DNA of 64,000 nt from Chloranthus sessilifolius (lineage: Eukaryota; Streptophyta; Magnoliopsida; Chloranthales; Chloranthaceae): the NCBI GenBank assembly GCA_021018995.1, contig CM037596.1, forward strand, positions 14,521,501-14,585,500, given 5' to 3'. The position numbers and the translations under genes are program-made. The notes beneath the pieces were generated by a model. The model made no database searches. It saw only the letters and a program-made list of their open reading frames with translations, and was not told the origin of the DNA. Below, piece by piece: positions 56,955 through 64,000 of this stretch (within the stretch, counting starts at the first letter, position 1; each line of letters begins with the position of its first letter).

Positions 56955-57150
56955 CCAAAAGGTATTAACCCAGTTGGTACATTCCCTCCAATGTGAGGGA
57001 GTAGGTTGGGGGTTCGATATTCGACCTTCACATTGTTTGCTTCTCTTGTCTTTACAAGGTGTGAGTTGGATTTTGTTAGTTAACCCTCACCGCTTGTTCC
57101 TCGGCTCTCAACCCTATCTCGATTTTTTTTTTTTTTTTTTGATCTCAAGC
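56955..57150 (+). mobile_element. tRNA-derived SINE in unit 4
   Basis: Equivalent to 53351-53545, with an expanded T-run at its end (57124-57140). Confidence 0.6.
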
Positions 57151-58307
57151 CTATATCGATTTATATTTTGTAAAGATTGAGACGAAAAAAATGATTTAAA
57201 CGAAAATAGGAATAATGGCACATACCCCCCTTTAAACAAATTATTTTATGGCTGTCCCCATGTTAGTCCCATGGAAGATAGCTTTAAGCAGTCAAATTTA
57301 CCAATAGTAGTTCATATATTGAACTAAAATGCATCCCAAAAGTCTTACTCGTTAAAGGATTTGAACCATACAATTTAACTGTTTTAAAATGAATGATTGT
57401 TCACATTTTTAAATGGTTGAAATTCAAGTGTACCAATCAAATTATTTGAATAGTTTGATACGCATAATTTTTTGAGACATGTATCATTGATGGGCTGCTA
57501 GTTGAATAACTTAGATTGATCGAATGTGTGTTGCGATAGATTGATTATTAACCGTTGGATTAATCTAATTAAAGGCAATAGGAGCTTCTTTTTTAAAATA
57601 ACATAACCATATAAAGGTTACCATTATTCACACAACACCTTGAAATTATAACTTGATTGACTCCTTCGAATATATATAATGAATTGATGATGGAGATTAA
57701 TTTTTGTCCTAATTTTCCACAAGATAGATGTTGAGGTTAGGAGTGTACTATCAGACAATCAATTTTTAATTTCAAGTGGCACATCCCAAAAAGCAACTCT
57801 TGAATTACATTATAGGACGACAAGTCATTTAACGGCCACCTTTTGAGATGTGTGTTATATGGAATAGAAAATTGACTGTTTGCTATGCAGATGATCTCAT
57901 GATCCATCTTGTGAGATATTGTGGCGAAAAACAATCTTGATTATCTGTTTCAAAGCGGTCAGTGCATTCTCGCAGGAGGAGGTGGATGAGGTTACAGTTT
58001 CACACATGGATCAAAATTTCGATTTCGGTTTCGGTCAGGACCCGAACCGTAAATTGGTCAAAATTTCAGAAATTTCGGTCAAAATTTCGTTAAATTTATG
58101 GTATTTTTTAAAATATGCTCTGAACTTTACCGAACTTTGCTGAACTTTATTTTCTTAGCTTTTTTAAAGCTATTTAACATTATTAGAACAAATATATACC
58201 ATGTTTCCGTTTCGTTCATGACCCGAATTGTAAATTGGTCAAAATTTTGGTAATTTTCGATGAAATTTTCGATAAATTTCAAAAAAAGCAATCTTAAGAT
58301 CATATGT

Positions 58308-58808
58308 ACTTACACTCGCTTTTTAAGTTATTGGACCAAGGTAAAAAAAAATTTTTGGTATTTTAGGGACATGTGATACGTGAAAACGCAATCTGGGCCG
58401 TCTGATCTAAAGCTCATGATCTATAGATCCTTAGTGGACAAGATTGGCATGAAATATAATTTTCATCATGTAATTAAATATAGTCAAAGGCTATTATATC
58501 AGACGGTAATTTGACATCAGACGGTAATTTAAAAACACAATCTAAGCCGTCTGATCTAAAGTTCATGATCTATAGGTCCTTAGTGGACAAGATTGGCCCG
58601 AAATATAATCTTCATCATGTGATTAAATATAGTCAAAGGCTATTATATCAGAGGTAAATTGTGTTTTGCTCCAATCTTATCCACCAAGGATCTATACATA
58701 ATGAACTTTATATCAGATGGTTTAGATTGCATTTTCACATGTCACACGTCCCTAAAATAAAAAGTCTTTCTTTCACCTCAGTGCAATCACTTAAAAGGCA
58801 TTTGCATA
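58308..58808. mobile_element. Foldback MITE, nested
   Basis: Same family as 48691-49051 (ttttagggacatgtgatacg, gatctatagatccttagtgg in both arms), with an internal duplication of gacatcagacggtaattt. Confidence 0.65.
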
Positions 58809-59200
58809 GATGTATTGTATCAAACCCTTCCCTCTCTCCTATTAAAACTTAGGAAACCCAAACCCATATCTCTCTCTCTCATGGATCAAAATCTCAGTTT
58901 CTATTTCGGTTTCGGTCATGACTCGATCCGTAAATTGGTCAAAATTTTGAAATTTTCGGTCAAAATTTTGGAAAATTTCGGATATTTTTTAAAATATGCT
59001 CTGAATTTTACCGAACTTTATTTTCTTAGTTTTTTTTTTAAGCTATTTAACATTTTTAGAACAGATATATACCATGGATCAAAATATCAGTTTAGGTTTT
59101 GGTTTCGTTCATGACCCGAATCGTAAATTGGTCAAAATTTTGGGAATTTTCGATCAAATTTTCGATAAATTTCGGAAAACGGAATTTGAAGATCATATGT

Positions 59201-59680
59201 ACTTGCACTCGCTTTTTAAGTGATTGCACCAAGGTTAAAAAAAAACTTTGTATTTTAGGGACATGTGATACGTGAAAACGCAATGTGAGCCGTCTGATCT
59301 AAAGTTCCTGATCTATAGATCCTTAGTGGACAAGATTGACACCAAATATAAACTTCATCATGTGATTAAATATAGTCAAAGGCTATTATATCATACGATA
59401 ATTTGATATCAAACGGTAATTTGAAAGCGCAATCTGAGCCGTCTGATCTAAAGTTCATCATGTGATTGACACAAAATATAATCTTCATCATGTGATTAAA
59501 TATAATCAAAGGCTATTTTATCAGACGTAAATTGTATTTTGCTCTAATCTTATCTACAAAGGATTTATAAATAATGAACTTTGTATCAGACCGTCTAGAT
59601 TGTATTTTCACATGCCACATGCCCCTAAAATAAAAAGTCTTTCTTTTACCTTGGTGCAATCACTTAAAAAACATGTGCAT
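59201..59680. mobile_element. Foldback MITE, nested, second copy
   Basis: Paralogue of 58308-58808 arising with the 0.88-kb duplication; ends acttgcactcgctttttaag and cttaaaaaacatgtgcat. Confidence 0.65.
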
Positions 59681-59689
59681 GTATTATAT

Positions 59690-59945
59690 CAAACCCATCA
59701 AACCCATCCTCTCTCTCCTATTAAAACTCACAAACCCAAGCCCAAACCCATCAAACCCATCCTCTCTCTCTCCTATTAAAACTCACAAACCCAAACCCAA
59801 ACCCAAACCCAAACCCAAACCCATCAAACCCATCCTCTCTCTCTCCTATTAAAACTGACAAGCCCAAACCATCAAACCCATCCTCTCTCCCTCTCTCTCT
59901 CTTTCTCTCCTATTAAAACTCACAAACCCAAAACCAAACCTCTCT
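59690..59945. repeat. Minisatellite with CCCAAA and CTCTCTC
   Basis: About four to five imperfect copies of catcaaacccatcctctctc followed by tcctattaaaactcacaaac, with an expanded ccaaac run (59790-59822). The unit also occurs once at 58825-58880, its likely source. Confidence 0.85.
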
Positions 59946-60279
59946 CTCTCTCGTCTAAACCTACACGCAGACATTTAAAAAAAAAAAAAAAATCGAGCAG
60001 AAGAAGAAGGAAGAAAGATAGCCGAGAAAGGAAAAAATAGGTATGTCTTTTTTTTTTTTTAGGGTAACAATGGTAAAAAAAAAATGGAGAAGAGATTGAG
60101 AGAAGAAAGGAAAAAAGAATGGGTTTTTTATTTTGCAAATATTGGGTTTAAACCCTATTAAAAAAAGAAAGGAAAACAAATAATTTTTTTTTGTAAAAAC
60201 TGTGTTTAAACCCTATTTTGCAAAATTAAAAACCCTAAATCCTATTCAAAAAATTTTAAAATTGAACTGTGTGATCTCG

Positions 60280-60905
60280 GCCGATAATTTCAAATTATTG
60301 GCCGGTAATTTCAAATTATCGACCGGAAATTTGATTTTTCCAATTATGGGCCGATAATTTCAAATTATCGGCTGGAAATTTGAATTTTCTAATTATCGGC
60401 CGACAATTTCAAATTATCGGCCGATAATTGGAAATATCGGCTGATAATTTGCCGAAAATTCATTTGAGAAAAAAACAAAAAAAAGAAAAGAAAGAAAAAG
60501 CTAGAGAAGAAGAAGAGGAGAAGAAGAAAGAATAGAAATAAAAAAGCCAGGTACCTCTTTCTTCTTCTTTTTTTTTAGGGAAAAAAAGGGAAAAAAATGA
60601 AGGAGAAAAGAAAGGAAAAAAAAATGATTTTTTTTTTTTGGTAAAAATTGGATTTAAACCCTATTAAAAAAAGAAAGGAAAAAAATGATATATTTCTATT
60701 TTTGCAAAAACTGGGTTTAAACCCCATTAAAAAAATTTCAAAACTCAACCGTGTGATCTGGGCCGATATTTTGAAATTATCGGTCGGTAATTTCAAATTT
60801 CGGCCGATAATTTTGATTTTTTTAGGGGTGACGATAAAATGTATATTTTCGTCTCGATTTCGATCAAAACCGAGACGTCTCGGCCGAAAATTTGAAATTT
60901 CGGCC
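60280..60905. repeat. AAATTATCGGCCGATAATTT word array
   Basis: Repeated variants such as ttatcggccgataattt, ttatcgaccggaaattt, atcggctggaaatttg and tcggccgaaaatttg on both strands, with a purine-rich insert (60465-60640). Confidence 0.9.
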
Positions 60906-61277
60906 GAGATTTTGATCAATGGTTTCACGGGATGTGAATAATAATATCAGTGTAAATTTAGGACACTTAATTTAAAAAGGAGTTGACATCTTAATCAAAT
61001 GATAACGATTTTTAGCCCAAATCTTTGATACCATAGATTGTTAGATCATGGTAATCAAATCAGACGGCACACAATATGTTTTGAGGTGGCATAAAATCAA
61101 CTGGCGATCGGAGGCATACGTAATACTAACTTGTAGTCGTAGATTTATGTGTCCCTGTTTCTTGGAATAAAAATGACCTACTGCTTCCTCCGTAGAAGGA
61201 AAACGTTTTTGCACTCAAAATCATTTATTGATGCGGAAACGCTACAGGAAAAAAAAAAAAAAAAAAAAAAGCGGGAA

Positions 61278-61444
61278 ATGAGTCTAGGGTTACGGCCGTT
61301 CACAGAGCGAGTTGGGAGCGGAGAAAGGCAACCCCTTCTCGACACAGAAAACGGCGAAGAATTGATGCACGTTCAGCCACATGTCGCCATCGTGCTCGGT
61401 AACCGAGCTCCCGAATCTCCTGGGACTCTCTACATCTCTACCAA
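61278..61444 (+). CDS. pICln (methylosome subunit), exon 1
   Basis: pICln chaperones Sm proteins with PRMT5 before snRNP assembly in the cytosol; plants have one PH-fold homologue. The exon encodes MSLGLRPFTERVGSGE, ENGEELMHVQPHVAIVLGN and RAPESPGTLYISTK. The start matches the plant protein's usual MxLGLR opening. An upstream in-frame ATG would read through a length-variable poly(A)-encoded lysine run and is unlikely. Donor: aa|gtaggt. This is the array copy that continues into a normal exon 2. A 2.9-kb insertion ends about 360 bp upstream, so the promoter is inside array spacer. Confidence 0.88.
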
Positions 61445-61524
61445 GTAGGTATCTATCTCGGCTCTCCGAAACTCCTGTGCCGGTTTCCGAAACTTGAGCG
61501 TATTCTCTTGCTTTCTCTTTCCAG

Positions 61525-61648
61525 GCGAGTGATCTGGTTGAGCGACGATGACGAAGATAGAGGCTATGCTGTTGATTTATTGTCTGTTTCTTTGCACGCC
61601 GTGTCCAGGGATCCGGAGGCGTATCCTTCGCCTTGTATTTATGCTCAG
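61525..61648 (+). CDS. pICln (methylosome subunit), exon 2
   Basis: After acceptor ctttccag the exon completes the split lysine codon and reads RVIWLSDDDEDRGYAVDLLS then VSLHAVSRDPEAYPSPCIYA and Q, the strongly conserved heart of the PH-like fold. It ends on a codon boundary before donor gtaaga. The acidic exon that should follow was not found before 64000, so it lies in the next window or beyond a long intron. Leucine replaces the phenylalanine of copies 2-4 (VDLL versus VDFL). Confidence 0.9.
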
Positions 61649-61829
61649 GTAAGAGTTTTGCTTATTGTTTTAAAGAATCTAGGGTTTTGGCTTGTTTGGG
61701 AGTTTGAGAAACACTAAGAGTGACAGAAGGAGGAGTTCGTATCAGCTCCATTAATATATCCTGTAGCTGTTTTTTTTTTTTCTTAAATAAATTTATTATT
61801 ATCATTATTATTATTATTTAATAGAAAGA
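61649..61829. other. pICln intron 2, start
   Basis: Non-coding, with T-run and ATT microsatellite. Confidence 0.5.
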
Positions 61830-61837
61830 GACTCCAT

Positions 61838-61933
61838 CATAGTGACAAATTTCGTTTTCGGCAGTATTTCGGGAGGGGTCATTTCGGATAAATTTCGGGA
61901 AAAAATTGAAAAAATTCCTGGAATATTTCGGGG

Positions 61934-62014
<81 letters not shown>

Positions 62015-62206
62015 GTTTATAATGTTTATAAAAAAAATGATTTATTATTTAAAAGTGATTAAAATAATTTATTAAAAATTAATTTCGGTGAATTTCGTTA
62101 AATTCGCCGAAATTAATGAAATTTCGGTGATTTCGGGGAGATCACTGAAATTTCATCAAAAGTGTGACCCCTGTTTCGGTGAATTTCGGAGAAATTTTTA
62201 ACTATG
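61838..62206. mobile_element. hAT-like MITE in pICln intron
   Basis: Ends catagtgacaaatttcg and cggagaaatttttaactatg, with an exact 8-bp duplication gactccat (61830-61837 and 62207-62214). The interior is aatttcggtgaatttcg words around a long AT microsatellite (61939-62011). Confidence 0.8.
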
Positions 62207-62383
62207 GACTCCATTGAATTTGCTGATTTTTAAAAATTTTGTTTTTGGAATATTCATTTTTTTATAATTGTATTAAACTTAATTTATTGCATCATTAAGA
62301 ACAGGTAAGTTATGACATAACTAAACTAATGATCCATTCTCTGTTGCATCAGAGAATTTGATTAGTATTTTGATTGTTGTTGA

Positions 62384-62475
62384 AGTTTAGTCCCACATCG
62401 GGTGTTGATAGCCTTATCTCTTCTCTTATAAGATCCTGGGCCCCTCCATTCATTGCCAATTGGTTTTGCGATGGA
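62384..62475 (+). promoter_or_regulatory. snRNA-promoter-like repeat (USE plus TATA-like)
   Basis: gtcccacatcg matches the plant snRNA upstream sequence element (RTCCCACATCG). A TATA-like ttataag follows about 30 bp later and then gggcccctccattcattgcc. No snRNA sequence follows. The same combination occurs as a dispersed plant repeat, so a promoter role is doubtful. Confidence 0.35.
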
Positions 62476-63675
62476 TACCCAAATTTATTAATGGTTACTT
62501 AAGAAAATGAATTTGATTGGATTATGGTATGAGTTAATTAGTCCATTTAAGTTATATATGATGTGGATAACGTATTTTATCAACCTTTTGTGTATTTTTT
62601 TTTGGGTCAAAAAATATTAAATGTAGCATTATATGGCATTGCAGTGATCGTTATCACAACACCTCCATCACTGGCATTGCAGTGATCGTTAATGCTTAAT
62701 TTACTTATTTAAGAACATAAAGGAAGAGAATATGCTAAAATCAATCGATCTGATGTCACAGATTGTCATGCCATTTGTTCTTTGTTGTTCTGAATTATAT
62801 TGGGTCATCTTATTCTTGAGCTCGGACAATTTTCCATCAGACAGTATGATAGTTTTCTTTCGGAATGGAATAAAGTATTAGAAAAATATCTATTGCTTCT
62901 TGCTTGAATTAAGGACTACCATCATTCAAGAGTGATAAGTCTTCCAGTGTTGTCCCTTAGATGGGGCAGTCTTTATATACAATAATACTAAAGAATCATT
63001 CTCTTTCTTATGGATGGAACGCAAGAGAATAACTCCGTGGCTTAACTTGCTTTGCTGGATAAGAAGAACAACTCGAGCTCTATTGCTTTCAGTTAAGTGC
63101 TTAGTAAAGTCCTTGCTTGCTTCCCTTGTGGGATAGGGCCAGGTGCTTGCATGCTTAGAGCTTTCAGTGCTTTGCAGATAAGAACAAGTCGTGAGGGCTA
63201 TGCCTATGATTATTCATACTTCATCATAATAACTCGAATGAAGCGGCTTGTTAGTTTCTCCCTTCCGGTCGCTAAGCCCCCTATTCTGTCAACAATAGCC
63301 TTCAGACCCCAATCATTCCTGTTATTCGGTGATGGATTACAATTGAAGAAGACTTCCTTTCTCATATTGCTTACTTAATCCGAACTAACCTGCTCTCTTT
63401 CTTTTATCCGTACTAGCATTCTGAACTCCCTTTCTTCGGGTGGTCTTCCCTTCTTTCTTCTTAGTTCACTGTAACTTCAAGTAGTTAGGTAGTCGTCTGG
63501 TCTTCCTTGCTCTAAGCAGGTATTGTGTTTCTTCTATGAACATAGTCTTTCATCACAACTAGCTGTCAATGCTTGCTATAAGAGTCCCGGCTTCCTTTAA
63601 GTGGTTGTTTTCTTTATATTATTGCTTACTTAATCAGAACCACTAGTTGACCTCAAACTTGACTATGACCTTAAA

Positions 63676-63680
<5 letters not shown>
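62476..63680. other. Non-coding, probably pICln intron; possible organelle-like segment
   Basis: A direct repeat ggcattgcagtgatcgtta occurs at 62635 and 62678. From about 63000 to 63650 base composition changes (cttccctt, gcttgctt, tactagc motifs) in a way reminiscent of plant mitochondrial spacer DNA; no mitochondrial gene is recognised. Confidence 0.3.

Positions 63681-63762
<82 letters not shown>
63681..63762. repeat. (AT)n microsatellite, about 80 bp
   Basis: An uninterrupted AT dinucleotide run. Confidence 0.97.
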
Positions 63763-63764
<2 letters not shown>

Positions 63765-64000
63765 CTGCATTTGAGGGTCTCACTTAATTGCACTTAAGTT
63801 GTTACTAGCAGTCAATGTTTTCATAATAATACTTCACTTCATAAGACTTCACTTGTTAGGAGCTGACCTTGACTTCACTTGACTTATGCTTTAGTTACTT
63901 TGCAGTATTTGATTATTTAAGTTATTCAGGTATACCGTGATCATGCCTTTGCTGAAAATATAAGGAATGCAACGTTTGTTGGTCCACCAAACTCCTGATT
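63763..64000. other. Non-coding to window end
   Basis: acttcactt words repeat between 63830 and 63890. No exon is recognised. Confidence 0.4.

Larger units (their letters stand above)
58005..60921. mobile_element. Composite hAT-like insertion in unit 5 spacer
   Basis: Left end catggatcaaaatttcg, right end cgagattttgatcaatg. Flanks are gtttcaca (57997-58004) and gtttcacg (60922-60929). Units 2-4 keep the uninterrupted site (gtttcacgagatgtg at about 54363 and 56175), so the insertion is proven by comparison. Inside are a tandem duplication of about 0.88 kb (58005-58880 and 58881-59680), each with a foldback MITE, then a minisatellite (59690-59945), then dense aaattatcggccgataattt words (60280-60905). 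Confidence 0.8.
51285..61600 (+). repeat. Tandem array: five copies of the pICln 5' region
   Basis: Exon-1 ends fall at 51396, 53093, 54878, 56698 and 61444. The first three intervals are 1.70, 1.79 and 1.82 kb; the last is 4.75 kb because of a 2.9-kb insertion. Each unit is spacer (with SINE), leader, exon 1, intron 1 and the first half of exon 2. Copies 1-4 break off exon 2 at ttgca and continue with spacer (ttggttaagttgatc); only copy 5 continues into normal exon 2. Copy 1 starts inside exon 1. Confidence 0.93.

Noticed and set aside
59690-59945. CCCAAAC runs as interstitial telomere repeat
   Set aside because: The unit is CCCAAA, not the plant CCCTAAA, and belongs to a larger minisatellite with CTCTCTC.
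61842-62075. 77-codon open frame of Tyr-Ile repeats
   Set aside because: Translation of an AT microsatellite.
63097-63378. 93-codon open frame
   Set aside because: No recognisable domain; composition of surrounding DNA is non-coding.

Overview
The window is nuclear DNA of a flowering plant. It holds introns with GT/AG borders, pieces of three or four plant nuclear genes, and a dense mix of plant transposable elements (Copia, chromovirus Ty3, plant L1 LINE, Mutator, hAT-like, foldback MITEs, tRNA-derived SINEs, a probable endogenous pararetrovirus). The species cannot be fixed from sequence alone; the bloated introns suggest a large, TE-rich genome.

Layout. (1) 1-15907, + strand: the 3' end of an Elongator subunit 2 (ELP2) gene. 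Its last three exons (3593-3807, 11992-12169, 15414-15907) look intact. The introns hold a 5'-truncated LINE (about 281-3096), a hAT-like MITE (4046-4323), a nearly complete but dead Copia element (5385-11066), a truncated second Copia (13011-14000) and another MITE (14766-15166). (2) 16000-25970: a hAT-like MITE (16411-16554), a decayed caulimovirid-like block (16640-18850), a large LTR-like unit (20583-23108) and featureless AT-rich DNA. (3) 26093-35264: two related Mutator-like elements, a 1.8-kb non-coding one and a 5.8-kb one with a truncated transposase and a convergent second ORF. (4) 39136-40264, - strand: a broken multi-exon fragment of mitochondrial elongation factor G, next to LINE debris into which a hAT-like MITE (40868-41139) and a complete Ty3 chromovirus (41603-46344) inserted. 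The chromovirus has lost most of pol and carries one gag/integrase-C-terminus ORF. (5) 46345-51280: a GH1-like exon fragment in tandem repeats, foldback MITEs and a LINE RNase H fragment. (6) 51285-61648, + strand: five tandem copies (about 1.7-1.8 kb each) of the 5' end of a pICln (methylosome subunit) gene. Only the last runs on into a normal exon 2. The last unit also contains a 2.9-kb composite insertion whose empty site survives in the sibling units. (7) 61649-64000: pICln intron or flank with another hAT-like MITE and long AT microsatellites.

The most striking unexplained pattern is that several unrelated element types here are filled with arrays of short self-complementary words, each element with its own vocabulary (AAATTTCGGCCGAAATTT, ATCTTAAGAT/AGCGGCCGCT, ATCGATATCGAT, CTCGCGCGAG, GGGTTGGGTC, GTATCGATAC). 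Five hAT-like copies share a degenerate terminal repeat (CATNG...CAAAAT) and have 8-bp target duplications that can be read directly. All identifications come from reading the sequence; no database search was run.
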